Below, one piece after another: positions 21,018 to 32,404 of a stretch of 64,000 nt of DNA. This DNA is from Fasciola hepatica (Eukaryota > Platyhelminthes > Trematoda > Plagiorchiida > Fasciolidae): positions 124,001 through 188,000 of the forward strand of contig CANUEZ040000213.1 of NCBI GenBank assembly GCA_948099385.1, in the 5' to 3' direction. Each line of letters opens with the position of its first letter. Position 1 is the first letter of the stretch. The notes beneath the pieces were generated by a model. The model was not told the origin of the DNA. It saw nothing but the letters and a program-made list of their open reading frames with translations, and did not search any database. A program made the translations under genes and the position numbers.

Positions 21018-21471
21018 TCAGGACTTGTAACAAGTGTTATCTACCTTGGAATATGAACATGGGTAACATCTTTCAGGACAGCCACGAGCTAAAGATTCCA
21101 AATACGTAGTACAAACTTTGCACCGCATTGATTGAGGGCTTGAATTAAGAGTTTCTATTTCCAAGTCTTTAGCACGACGACCTTGCTCAAACAAAACTCA
21201 GAACGTGTGGATATACCGTAGGGAATAAATATTTCGATTACTGATAGGTGCGTATCCTTTCTCATTTAAGGAGAACTTATTCAGCATGGAAAGCAAACAT
21301 TTCACAGACAGACTAGTTTACAATTTGTCCTGCAGGTTCACAACAGTTTAACATTTATAAAATAAATCATTTTTAGTTTGAGGAAATTGCACTCGGGTTT
21401 ATGAACATACCTCTTGGAATATGACTGTTTAGCTCTAAACCGAGGACCAGAAAGAGAACAGCGACTGACAT
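21018..21471 (-). CDS. two-exon secreted six-cysteine peptide, copy 2
   Basis: Exon 1 is 21,411-21,471 and exon 2 is 21,018-21,181. I found no coding difference from the copy at 8,059-8,512. Signal peptide, phase-1 GTATGT donor, AAG acceptor, junction-spanning RGRR and six cysteines are all kept. The intron and flanks carry a few substitutions. Upstream (21,532-21,747, -) a sense frame of 71 codons is open here but has stops in copy 1. Whether each copy is expressed cannot be told from sequence. Confidence 0.6.
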
Positions 21472-22376
21472 GTTTGCTCAGCAAATTTGAAACTGACAAG
21501 AATGATGATAATATTAATGAATTTATTTTGCTTAATATATTCCGCTATAACGAGCGTATCCAATAGAATCGTGTGTGCGAATAATCACGTGAACGATAAC
21601 GGAACGAATGATGTTTGCTGGTAGATCGTCTGGCGATACACTCCGTTCAAAATGACCCAGGAAAGTGCAGTTCCACTGCCGTAGATTTATGTGATTTTCA
21701 CCTTCGTTTTTCAAGCTTTTATAGTAAACACTTGTACATACCCACACCCGTATTACCGAACGAAAAGCATCGGACTGTTCAACCCACTGCTCGGGTCATC
21801 GTGATTAATCCATCACGTACTGAACAACTCATTTCGCACAAATCATTTGTTTTGATTTCTGCGCTCTCATTGAAACTAATAAATATCCATTTCTTTGAAG
21901 TATTAAGAAACTCTGTCTAGGATACCAGGAATCAATTCTATCACAATCTCAATGAAAATTTCCATTGATTCATGAAAACTCATGCTGCACAAAAAAAATA
22001 ATTTTCACTTCATCCGTTAGGCATTTACTACGTAGTACGGAGTACCTGGGAATAAATATAGTTCTAGATAACAGAGTTGAATAAACATGCAATAAGTCCG
22101 TGGAGAAAGCACTATTTGAATGTAATTTATTCAGGCCGCACTTTAGAAGTGTTATGCTTTTTTCATTCGAAAACTTGACTCATGTCATTCATTGAAACGA
22201 TCCAGGATAGAAAACAAGCTTGTTTTTGGTTTTTTATCCAAGGTTTATTTATATCACGTTGTATAAATCAAGCATACAAAGGCCATTCTTGTTTCGTTGT
22301 GAGCGGAAAGAGGTCTTCCCGTGTTAACTGACTTTTCTGAATTTTTATAATGAGCTACAATGAGGTAAGACGTTCA
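21472..22376. repeat. block X copy 2, gene-upstream region and 2.2 kb deletion join
   Basis: This matches 7,430-8,050 inversely, then at about 22,097 jumps to the equivalent of 5,232. It therefore lacks the 5,240-7,430 segment (repeat R1, the second secreted candidate and the 68-codon ORF) that copies 1 and 3 carry. Only 2-3 bases of identity (GG) are shared at the join. The ORF at 21,615-21,920 (+) is the counterpart of 7,691-7,915. Confidence 0.55.
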
Positions 22377-22748
22377 CTAACAGAGTTCACGTTGAAGCTG
22401 TGGTAAATCATGAAAGCGATGGATCAGGGACCTGCTGGGATGGTTTTGTGAGTTGTTCAACCTAGAAGAGATCCATTTCTCCATGATGTTTGCCTTTTTT
22501 GGTTCGGCTGCTTGTGATCTGGCTGTTTGATCAGATCTGCCAAGCCAGAAGTGTTCTTCGTCTAGTTCGACCAAATCACGACCGCTCTCAGTCCGTGTAT
22601 AAACCAGGTTAGTTGTCGTTCTCAGTTTTTCAATCGAAAGTGGTTTCTTGTTACACGAACACAGTGCTTTGTCTAACAGGAGCGTATAAACTGAAGTACG
22701 CAGTGGATAATCATCTATGTGTAACAATGCATCATTCAAGTAAATCAA
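22377..22748 (-). CDS. conserved 123-residue ORF of unknown function, copy 2
   Basis: An uninterrupted frame starting MIYLNDALLHIDDYPLRTSV and containing ESGRDLVELDEEHFWLGRSD and EKWISSRLNNSQNHP. It is rich in charged residues, without signal peptide or membrane segment. The copy at 52,135-52,509 is equally open, and that at 4,590-4,960 is broken. It lies divergently about 290 bases upstream of the Penelope A N-terminal motif. It could be a second ORF or an exon captured next to the element. The antisense ORF at 22,613-22,846 is probably its shadow. Confidence 0.35.
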   Translation of the reverse strand: MIYLNDALLHIDDYPLRTSVYTLLLDKALCSCNKKPLSIEKLRTTTNLVYTRTESGRDLVELDEEHFWLGRSDQTARSQAAEPKKANIMEKWISSRLNNSQNHPSRSLIHRFHDLPQLQRELC

Positions 22749-23039
22749 GTGGTAATTTGAAGAAGGAAGTCAACAGAATTGGATCGCAAGGTGTAGTCCG
22801 GAACATTTATCTGTTTATTCACCAGTACATTTTCCGGAGAAGGTGATTATATATAAGAGGTTGATTGGACATTCTCGTAAGACCATAAGTAAACAACACA
22901 ACTTGATTCTTATAACAGGAATCGGCTTTTGTCTTGTTGTGTAAATTATTGTGTTCCTCCAAAATAGACTACTCTTATTGACTCACAGATCAGATTTGAA
23001 TCATTCTTCGAAGAGCTGACTACTAACTAACGGGTGAGG

Positions 23040-24800
23040 AAGCTGTGGGTAGGTTCAAAGCAAAACCGGTAGATTTTGAGCAGCGTATCAAACGAGTACC
23101 ACAAAGAAAATTGTCTAGTGACAAAAAACCATTACAAAGCCATAAAGCAGCTCAGAAGGAACTCGGCATTGATACTTCTCCAATCAGACAAGGGATCTAG
23201 TGTAGCTGTTCTGAACAAAGTATTCCACAGAGACAAAATGGCGATGATCCTAGAAGATGAAACAAAATTCAAACCGGTCTCTAAGACTAACTTCTCCAAA
23301 GAACTATAAAAGAAAAATAAAGACACAACCAGACCTCGCAAAAGCTAAACTTGTCTCAGAATCCACGGCCAAGGTTCTAAAATGTACAGTAAGTCATATA
23401 CCACATATGCACGGCCTACCAAAAGTACGCAATGAAGGTATACCATTTCGACCAGCGTTGTCCACGGCCAACTCCTTGCAACGCAAACTGGCAAAGTGGC
23501 TTGGGGAACGGCTTAAACCGGCGAGGTATTTATTTGGAAAAATCATGGTGAAGAATAGTTATAGAAGATGTGGCTTGTTGAGAGATTTGATCATTTACAA
23601 TAAGTACTTACTCACCATGAATGTTAAGTCACTCTCTACAATTAACTCAGTTCCCAAGGCCGTTGACATAGTTCATCAACTTCCCGATGATAACGACTTG
23701 AACATTGTATTACCAAATAACAAGCTGTTTCGATCATTATTATTGTGCATCTCGGAAGTAAAATACTATCTCCTCGTACAAGAATATCGACTGACTGACG
23801 GAGCTGCCATGGGTAGTTCGCTGGGGCCCTTTCTGGCAGTTAAATTTGTCTCACACCTAGAACAAAATATGGGAAAAACCGTATCTCGAGCTAATCTCTA
23901 CCGACTTTACTTGGACCATTGTAGCTTGCATGGACCAGCGATTTCCGCCCGGGGTTTGCACATGAGGGATTTGAAACAGCGAACACTAAAAATAGCCCAT
24001 GAGTCCAAAGCTTGGTAATCGGACAACTATTTGGCTGCCTACAGTCTGCTCACTACACGATATCTTCTTCACTGTGAACACTAAGGACCAGTTTGAAAAC
24101 ATGTTCCATCACTTCAATTCCAAACAACCGACCATTCAGTTAGCCAAAAACGAGGAAGTCAACTACATCGTCACATTTCTGGGTGTTGGAATAACCTGCC
24201 GGAAAGATCGATAGAAGCCTAGACCAGCCCATCGTAAAACTGCTTGGTCAGGACTTTGCCTTCTTTTTGTCAGCTTTCCTCCCATAAAGTACAGAATCGG
24301 CTTTGTCCGAACCACATTCCACAGGGAGGGTGAACTATGCTCAACCGACACCCTGGGAGAAAGTTGCGCCCATTTTCAAAGAACTTCTGAGGCGAACGGG
24401 TATCCAGAATGATTCATATTCAAACACTCAGCCACTTCCGAACAGAGCGAAGGTCACCATCGTCCCAAAGGTAACGGTCTTCCTTTGGTTACTTTACATG
24501 TGTGATGGCATCAGCAGCCTACCCAGCTAATCCTTGGACTGTGCAGTTGATCGTACTAATTACTCTGCAAAAGTAATCATTTTCTCTACCTCCCGGAAGA
24601 AAATGCCGTCGGTGAAAAAACCACGGCCTGTTCACTCCATGTCTAGTTACATTTACTGATTCAACTGCAGGTGCGCAGCCACCTGTACATTGGCAGAACG
24701 AAGAGACCATGGCGTAACCGAATGGTCGAGCACATTCCGGTTTGGCCACAAAGAGCGATGAGTTTGCGGAAACAAAATCGGTGACGTAACTGACTGAATA
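23040..24800 (+). pseudogene. Penelope-like retroelement family A, most complete copy
   Basis: The order is the N-terminal motif SALILLQSDKGSSVAVLNK (23,160-23,220) and a frameshift near 23,300. The 253-codon frame 23,257-24,018 then holds GLPKVRNEGIPFRPALS, LAKWLGERLKPARYLFGK, TMNVKSLSTINSVPKAVDIV and DGAAMGSSLGPFLAV, with YLDH where YxDD is expected. A shifted frame (23,999-24,214) holds SLHDIFFTVNTKDQFENMF and VTFLGVGITCRKD. A further frame at 24,303-24,530 follows, and the GIY-YIG nuclease LYIGRTKRPWRNRMVEHIP is at about 24,685-24,745. This is the full Penelope RT plus GIY-YIG order, spread over at least four frames, so it is inactive. It shows what the deleted copies at 3,355 and 52,800 have lost. 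Confidence 0.9.
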
Positions 24801-25188
24801 CCGAACCCTGGAACTATCCGTTACGCAAAACCTGCAGAACACTAAGCACTGCGTTTATTTGAGCACGACGATCACCGTCATCTGCGTCACAAACAATCAA
24901 AGACTACTGAGACACGCGGAGGGGTTAGCAAATAACCATCACTAACCTCAACAGTACAAACAACGAAAGCGGCTAATTACGTCAGTTTTGCCTTGATAAT
25001 CTGTTTCTAGTTGCAAACCCTTGTTGTGTGATTCAGGTTGTGTGCTTGTCTTTGGTCTTATGATACTGGTCAATTCAAAATTTATGAATGATCACATTGA
25101 CGGCAGTAAGCACTAGTGAAGATGCAGCAAAAAGGTCCGGAATACATCGTGCTATCTGATGCTATTGACTTCTGCGTTCCAGTTTGTA
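24801..25188. other. 3' flank of Penelope family A
   Basis: Shared with 2,943-3,340. No gene is visible. Confidence 0.4.
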
Positions 25189-25620
25189 TCAGGAAGGTTG
25201 TGTTTTTAAGTGTTTATTGGTTGCTTTCAGTGGTCTGACAAGCCCCCTCATCAAAAAATCCTTCTGACTATAGTTTGCCGATTTTCTTCTAGGGCACTTG
25301 CGCAATTTAGCTAACCATTCTCCTATTATAGTATCAAGCGAGTTTTCTGTGTCTACAGTGTCTTCGCACTCTTTTTTTACTATTTCATATTCATCTCCAA
25401 AGCGCATTGTAAACAAACGTTGACTTGGTCAAATCAATCCGTTTGTAAACAATATGCGAAGAATTAGGTGGAATGATGAATAAGCATTTGATTGGAAATA
25501 CTCGAGAAAGCGATGGCCTTTGACGAAATTTATACTTGGAAGATGACAATCACGGAATCGATCATTATATGGTGCAATACGGTGGATTCCATCCATCCCG
25601 GCTAAGAGCTCATTTAACTT
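25189..25620 (-). pseudogene. conserved ORF (NDRFRDCHLPS family), copy 2
   Basis: The rear 75 codons (25,189-25,416) are open and include GDEYEIVKKECEDT, IGEWLAKLRKCPRRKS and FLMRGLVRPLKATN. The front (to about 25,620) has stops and a changed residue run. It is inverse to 2,635-2,942 and parallel to 53,880-54,140. Function unknown. Confidence 0.4.
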
Positions 25621-26356
25621 TACATGCTGGACTGCATAATTGGATAATTACTGTCAGCAATTTACTGATGACAGATAGACAAAACAAGAGCATGAAAAAT
25701 GATCCAGATTGAAGAGTCCATACTAAACTTGATAAATTAATGTATGGTGAAATAATTGCTGTAAATACTTATATAGTTCTTTTATTGCTGCTGACTTCCT
25801 GTTTGTGGGACCAAGAAACTTGACCTAAGGCTGACATAGACAAATTCATGGTGGAAATCGGAAACGTTCTAAGCCTTCATTGGTACAGACGGAACTATAC
25901 AAAAATATTTAGTTGGTAGCCTTGCCACCTATATAAATTCCACACGACACAGCAGCACTAGTGTCTCAATTCCCCATGGTTCTACTCCATGGTCACAACA
26001 CAAATTTAATCAACAACAACCAAAACATCAACAACTTTAGTCAAAAGAAAATTTCGCAGTCGAAACTATAAAACACTGATGTTAAATCTGCTGCCCTTTG
26101 AAAATGATTTACTTCCATCTCAGAAGAGTAATCTTACTCATCCCAAAACAAATACGAAGGAAAGAGTAATTAGCATTCGAAAAATACAACACACTTGAGG
26201 TTCCTTGACTACCAACAAAAGTCTGGACTATATTTTATCCCGAAATTTTCTGCACTTCTAGAACATATGGTTTGGAAGCAATCTTTTCTGTGACCAACAG
26301 AAGGGCCACCCGTCTGATGACCTCGGTGCAGCAAAAGAAAATGTCCAATACCTTCG
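25621..26356. repeat. block X copy 2 spacer with 598 bp deletion
   Basis: At 25,811-25,818 a single CCAAGAAA stands where copy 3 has two CCAAGAAA (54,355 and 54,953) with 590 bases between them. The rest matches 1,270-1,790 inversely. No gene is recognised. Confidence 0.6.
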
Positions 26357-26590
26357 TTACACGACGATGCTAATGACATCCCGACTATCGTGAAGTGTAG
26401 AAATTTCCGAGCAGGTTTTCAAGCTTTTCGAGTTCACCAAATTCGTCATGTCTGCTGAAGCACGTGGTCCTTTTTTCAGCAGTACACAAACACGGAGCAG
26501 GGCCTCAGCGAACAAATAACTACGGTAATTACCGTTCACTCGACTCATTCCCAGCCCAGACTGTTGGCTTCCAGCCACAATGATACCCAT
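26357..26590 (-). CDS. conserved 77-residue ORF of unknown function, copy 2
   Basis: Same frame and length as 1,040-1,273, with one residue change seen (Ser for Arg near the end). Its flanks are equally conserved. It is not recognised. Confidence 0.25.
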   Translation of the reverse strand: MGIIVAGSQQSGLGMSRVNGNYRSYLFAEALLRVCVLLKKGPRASADMTNLVNSKSLKTCSEISTLHDSRDVISIVV

Positions 26591-26929
26591 ACCGGGAACG
26601 GAACGAGAGCCATGGATTTCCTTCGAATATTACTCTGCTCATCAGTATTGAATATGCAGTGCTTCATTGCCTCGCGACTGATCCCAATTTTTTTACAACT
26701 GAAGCAGCAGCGAGCTTAGTAAATTTCATTTCCAATTCCATCAGTGACCAATGTAAATCCGTTAGATGTGTCCTTCTAGATTAGGTATCAGCATTTTACT
26801 GTAGGGCCAAGTACCTTACTTTTCAAAAGCTTGAGTCGTTTAGTTGCTTTAACTGCCTATTGCTTGAAAGACTAATTTCCGTTTAGAACATACTGTACCA
26901 AATGCGGAAATGGGGTTAGCTAAACACTC

Positions 26930-27250
26930 TTAATCAGTGTCAAAATTCTTCAAGGAACTGTTCTTCCTCAATATTTGTTATCGTTCTACATTTGCGACTC
27001 AAAAGTATCCCACTCGGCTACTCTGTTCAAATACGCCGATGACGTCATTTTGGCTCAGTTGGGAAACTGCCTCGATTATTCTTGGAAATTAATAAATTAC
27101 AGTGATTCACTGCTCCTCGGTTTGTCGCTTATTCATTCGTACGCCAGTACGTACTTAAAACTCTTCGATACTGCTTGTCCATTACTCCCTCGGTTTACTT
27201 GGAAAGGACAACATTATACTTGGTATAGGTTTGCTCTTTACCATTAGTTT
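26930..27250 (+). pseudogene. non-LTR retrotransposon RT palm fragment
   Basis: The frame reads ILQGTVLPQYLLSFYICD and then ATLFKYADDVILAQLGN. These fit the non-LTR RT motifs GxPQGSVLSPxLF and YADD (here in jockey/CR1-like spacing). The catalytic pair of Asp is present. The reading frame continues to 27,247 with no further motif I can place. It extends further than the copy at 583-720. Upstream RT domains are absent. Confidence 0.6.
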
Positions 27251-27379
27251 TACTGAAATAATCTTAAGAGACCTCACATCAAATGTATATGACAATCGCT
27301 AACAGCATCAGTCGTATTTGAAGGTAAGATGGAGGAGACTTTACATACCATATATTATGACATTTTTCTCAGGTGACTG

Positions 27380-27475
27380 TGTTTTATTCCGTCTCACTAA
27401 CTCTAGTGAGAAACCCTTCTGCCGTTGAGCGATCTCGTTTATCAACGAAAAACAAAGAATATATATAGGCTGTTG
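27380..27475 (+). repeat. LTR-promoter-like piece
   Basis: TGTTTTATTCCGTCTCACTA, a CTCTAGTGAGAA run and then ATATATATAGG resemble 9,831-9,925 in order and spacing. An LTR with a TATA box is inferred, but the ends are not resolved. Confidence 0.35.
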
Positions 27476-28399
27476 TCTGCGGTATACATGACTGACCATT
27501 CATGTGAATTTTATCATTTTTGTGGTATTCACTCACTAAGACAGTGTACATACCTGCGCGCAATATGTGAAACACTACAGTACGTCGTGTGCCGTACCCG
27601 TGTACTGAATCCTTGGATTCCTGTGCAGGATAATACTACATTATTCCATATAATATTCCACTGTCCCATGTGGCCACAAGTGGCCCACAACGCATTGACT
27701 CAACTTGTGTGGGCAACCACCCCTTGAAGCTTAAGCAACGCTGACAAGATTCATCACATTTCGGTCAGTCCACTCCTTCGATTGGTTGTCCTATCGCCCG
27801 AGTTTGTGTCGTCTCAAGCCTTGGGACTTCGTATCGCTCTAGTTCTAACTGCCAAAGTGACTTGGCTGTCCACCAAAGCTGAATTAACACACATCAATCT
27901 ATCCCCTTTCTTACCTAGAAATTCTGTAGGTCCATTCCATTCTCGTATTTTGACAAATAAGGGTGAGATTATATCTGAACCAATAACCCATTCTTGTTTG
28001 GATAGTCTTTCCTTCCTTTTTGGACGACTGAAGAACACCACAAATCCTGGCTCAAGCAGTGGGATTATTTCAAGTGATTCATACGCAAGCCGTTAAATCA
28101 CAATATATTAATGCAACTGAAGGGATTGGACCAGTCGGAGAAAGTGTGTTCTCGAAATGTGCTCAGTGGAAATAACGGTACAATTGAAACAGCTCACACA
28201 CCCAGCCATCCTAAACGAACTTAACTATTACATAAAGTCCCTTACGAAAGTGGCACTGGCGAGAGATCACATTTAGTTCCTTGAGGAACGTATTAGGGGT
28301 CTGTATTTCCGAGGCTGTACTTTACTGTTTTGACAAGAAACCGGCTATTCATATCGAGCGTGTCATTTCGATTCCAAGCACCTAATGCGCAAGATACTG
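27476..28399 (+). other. linker with weak retroelement-like ORFs
   Basis: An open frame to 27,727 ends in FHIIFHCPMWPQVAHNALTQ, loosely like the HCxxC-type tail after non-LTR RTs. Another frame, 27,782-28,096, has no recognised motif. Nothing in 28,097-28,399 can be named. Confidence 0.25.
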
Positions 28400-30580
28400 T
28401 GTGTATACATACTGTGGAGTCAGAAAGTACATTTGTGTCACCTCGTTTTCCTGGTCAATTACTTTGGACGAAATGCAATTCTTTGATGAATATGTTTCGT
28501 CAACAGTGCAAAAACAAGTGAATTCAAAACGTCAAATCTTTTCTAAACGGATAGAGGAATTGTTACCAACGAGTAAGTTCCCATCGGAAGCTGGAAGTTT
28601 TATGCAAACTTTATCTGAACTGGAGCTAGATAATACATTGCTAGAGGTGTTATCTTTGGGACCCAAATTCTGCTGCCCAAGCAACCAGAGTAAACAACTA
28701 GATTTTGGGGGTGTGATCTGAGAATCTATACACTCTGTTGTCCAGCTTACTTCCTTCGTCACAGTTGGAATCCCACCATCTGAAATCTACCTCTATGAAT
28801 ACGAGCCATCAATAACATACAGATAAGCCATCAACAATTGAAGTATTAAGGACCGAACGTGTAAACGTGCGAGAGAAATACAAAAGAATAGTGACAAGGG
28901 TGCAGGTATGGTACTTCCGAATAAGCTAGGCTGCACCACAAAAATAGGAAACATTTTGAATGATACATCCGAGTTCTTGAAAATGGCATTAGTGAAGGAC
29001 AAACACTACTAACAGAGAGAGATCTCTGTCCCACACCTCAAAACAAATTATATAAAATTGCATAACAGACTCGTCTACCTTTGAACAGATGCAGCCTACA
29101 GGGACCATCGTTCCCAGATTATATGGATATCCAACAGTTCATAAGAATGTGGTCTGCCTAAGACCTATGCTTGACTTGTGCAATTCACCGTACCACGCAG
29201 TCGCCAAATGGTTGACCATTCTGCTGGAACCGGTTAGACGGAAAATATGAAAGCACAGTCCGAACGACACATTTGAATTTATAAGCTGCGTAACAGAACT
29301 GAATGTGAAAGATCGGTGGATACTATTGTTAGATGCCGGTAAACCATTTACCAACGTCTCAATCGATGAAGTCATAGCTTATTTATGTGAATATATCGAA
29401 AGCTACGCAATCCAGACTGGCTTTCCTTTAGAAGCTTCGAAATAGTTGCTTTTTTGTGCACACAACGTTCAGTTCAAGTTCACCGGCCAAATCTACCGTC
29501 AAAGGACGGGATAGCAATGGGCTTCCCACTCGGACCACTGTATGCCGACGTCTTTACGGCAAAGTTGGAAAATGCCCACATGAATCAATAGTCTACAGCT
29601 GTTGTTTACGCAGACTCCATGACATCCTGTGTGAATGAACGGACCGTCAGCTGATACTATGCGCATGCATACGCACACACACACACAGTCACACACACAC
29701 ACACACACGCCAGCGAACGCACACATGAACAGTGATTTTTACTGCCCGGTTATTCGGCAAGTGGCAATCGTTCCCTTTCGTATCGGTTTCGTTTTATTGA
29801 CCTGTAAGTCACGTTCATGTTCACTCACTCGAAGAGCCACTCAGCAATCCGTTGTTCTGCTTTTCCTAAAGGTTGGGTCATAGCATTAATCAGATCAACT
29901 GTTAGATTTGTTTAACTCAGACATGACAACGTGCAGTTCACAATGGAAACAGAACCAAACAACACACTAGGCTTCTTAGACGTACGGAAAAGTCGTCGTG
30001 GAGACGGTTCAATCAGTCCGTCAGTAAGCAGGAAGGCAATGTGGAATGGACAAAACATCCTCTTCCACCGTTTCCTGCCTCTGGAGGAGTAAAAGAACCT
30101 AATTGGGTGCCTCACAAGCAGGGCAGGACGAATATGTTTGAAGGACACAATTGAGGAAGAACTCCGAAAGTTGCGAAGGATTTTTATCCAGAATGACCAT
30201 CCGGACCGCCTAGTTGATAGGACGATGCAAATGGAGAGGTGGAAAAAACCAGTATACATAACTTTGTCATTCAAAGGCGGCCCGTTGGCAGAGATTGCGC
30301 GGATAGCATTGTCAGACGCCATCAGCAAAACATTTTACGCGCAGTTAATCTCCGGATGTTGTTCTAGTCCAGACCAGCAGTGATTTTGCGGTTGAAAGAC
30401 AAAGCACCCGATTCTACAGCCTCATTCTGTGGGTACTCATTCACTTGTCCCTGTGGAACAATGTACAACACTCTGCATGGTTGAACACCAGAGCAATTTA
30501 TTCGCTCACTGGCGCGGTCCTTTTTTCACATAATATGGTATGAGTTTGAATCACTGTAAACGAGTTTGTTCACCAATCTG
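28400..30580 (+). pseudogene. Penelope family B, most complete copy
   Basis: The order is LELDNTLLEVLSLGPKFCCP (28,610-28,690, the Penelope N-terminal leader); DKGAGMVLPNKLGC (about 28,890-28,940); VPRLYGYPTVHKNVVCLRPM (29,110-29,165); AVAKWLTILLEPVR and LLLDAGKPFTNVSIDEV (29,200-29,370); DGIAMGFPLGPLYADVFTAK (29,505-29,565); a YADS-like block and (CA)n (29,590-29,709); TLGFLDVRKSRRGDG (29,960-30,010); EELRKLRRIFIQNDHPDR (30,150-30,210); and YSFTCPCGTMY (30,425-30,455). The GIY-YIG domain is cut just after this point, so the copy lacks the YIGR and Arg part kept at 56,860. Stops and shifts break it in several places. Confidence 0.9.
29673..29709 (+). repeat. (CA)n microsatellite inside the Penelope B RT
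   Basis: Counterpart of 17,944-17,985. It lies just downstream of the RT catalytic block. Confidence 0.95.
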
Positions 30581-30596
30581 GGTTCTCTAATTGTGC

Positions 30597-30872
30597 TTAG
30601 TGGAAATAATCAAATAATGGTAATAATGATAGAGTCAACTTGTTAAAGGACCTGAATAATAACAGGTTGTCACTTATATGGCGGTCAGCTCCTATGAGGG
30701 ACTTCTGCACCGTCTCCCTCGGGGGTCTAAGTGGAACAAGGGGAATACGAATCACATCCAGGGCTTGATTTTCGATCGGTTTCCCTCCTAGTGAGTCCCA
30801 AAGAGTTTGATAATTCAGCTGTACCGAGCTTCTTCCATTTCCACTTGCAAAGTAAACGCTGATACCTGCCAC
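30597..30872 (-). CDS. conserved ORF of unknown function, block Y copy 2
   Basis: 91 codons, the open counterpart of the last part of 16,610-17,017. It carries MAGISVYFASGNGRSSVQLN at the start. The function is unknown. Confidence 0.25.
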   Translation of the reverse strand: MAGISVYFASGNGRSSVQLNYQTLWDSLGGKPIENQALDVIRIPLVPLRPPRETVQKSLIGADRHISDNLLLFRSFNKLTLSLLPLFDYFH

Positions 30873-30989
30873 GAAAATCTGACAAGTTTCAACTGAAGTA
30901 ACCCAGGAATGAAATTCCCACTTCTAAATCCATCAACCCTTGAATTACTGTAAGATTTTCAGTTCCATTCCATAAGAACAAGAGAATAA

Positions 30990-31345
30990 ATCTTCCGATA
31001 CAAATCGGTTGTTGCTGTTGCTTATCTTAATTCGGCACTGTCAAAATGGTTCGCTTGTATCCGTTCGTCTGACGTTGGATCATCCAGAGTTTTCCGCTAA
31101 TATACGAAAATATTTTCCGGTCAAACACAGAGCTAATTGCTCAAACTGAACGGGTTTCTTTAAATCCGTCCCACCCCAGCATTTCCAGGACTTGGAAAAT
31201 TGAAAGGGCTAGTGACCTCCAGTATGCAAGGACGAATTCTACTTTTTCTGGTCAGACTGGTCAAAGTGACCCCATCATAATGCATACATATGGCTTCTCG
31301 AGTCTCAAGGGGGAGCATTTGGACATTTTTCAACCATTTTATTAA
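30990..31345 (+). pseudogene. broken copy of the 113-codon block Y ORF
   Basis: Homologous to 16,263-16,604. A short internal loss (near 31,110) removes the FLQNVFF part, and the rest reads SLNPSHPSISRTWK and MHTYGFSSLKGEHLD. Confidence 0.35.
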
Positions 31346-32404
31346 AATAATAGTAAGGGAGTTTTGATTAAAACAAGTGGAGCACTCACTGATCAGCAAG
31401 ACAGTGCAGATTATCAGGTCACAGGCACAGGCTCAGACAGTCAACTATCATTGGTAACAATGTTTCACAATTAAACTGAGCTGAATTATTCTTCAGTTTG
31501 AAAGAAAAGTTTGATTTTTTTCTCTTATACTATGAAAAATATTCAGGAATCGCTCTCTTCTAAAGTGATTCTGAATCAACTTTTTGGTTCAAACGACTTC
31601 ATGTGTTTAAATTATACAGCACTGTGATGCACGCTCCTCACAATTCAGATGTAGAGTGCTCAATCATGAGGATGATTCGAAAGGAGAGTACCGCGTATGG
31701 AAAACTTATGAGCAGCAGTAAACACGAAGCCGGTCGTGTGCTTCGGCAAGAATTCGTCCCGTCACCCAGATACAATAATATACTACTTGCATAAATGAGT
31801 ACGTATCACCTTCATTCTCGCCAGTGTCCAGTCTGAATTGATCTGTATGAGTTGTTACACGACTCTCAACTCCTACAGATCCGGTAAAATTATTCCTATT
31901 TCAATGGTTCGTACACTAGCATTCAGTACATAAGCCTTATTAATACGCCATCACTTATGACCATCCACCAGGACAGCAATTAATTTGTCAGTTCTTAAAG
32001 CCTTCAGAACTTCCATTGGGTGTAAAAGTAAATCCCTGAAAACGAATGATTTTTCCAAAGTAACCATAGGGTTTTGAATCGATTGCTTGATCACGCGCTT
32101 TCCGGCTTGAAGCAGTTCGATATGTGAAGGAGTTACCTAAGTGACTGTCGGGCTTTGGTTTCTGAAGGATTGCAATACTCTAAATGAGGCGAAAAATCTC
32201 ATCCAAACCCTTATTTCTTAATGCTGCGTTTATATGTGTCTGTACTTGTGTTGTCGAAAATCGGTCAACAAATCATCTTCTTCGTATTCAGCTTCTCTTT
32301 CCCAAATGATCTACAACTTCTTGTACTAAGTAGTCGGAATATAAAACTTTACATAAATCGTTCTTTTTTATTCGTCATATCTATGGTGATCTGTGGGCAA
32401 TGGA
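31346..32404. repeat. block Y, non-coding
   Basis: The stretch to 31,530 is shared by all three Y copies. That from about 31,760 matches 58,545-59,155. About 31,560-31,760 is absent from the later copy. No ORF can be named. Confidence 0.45.
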
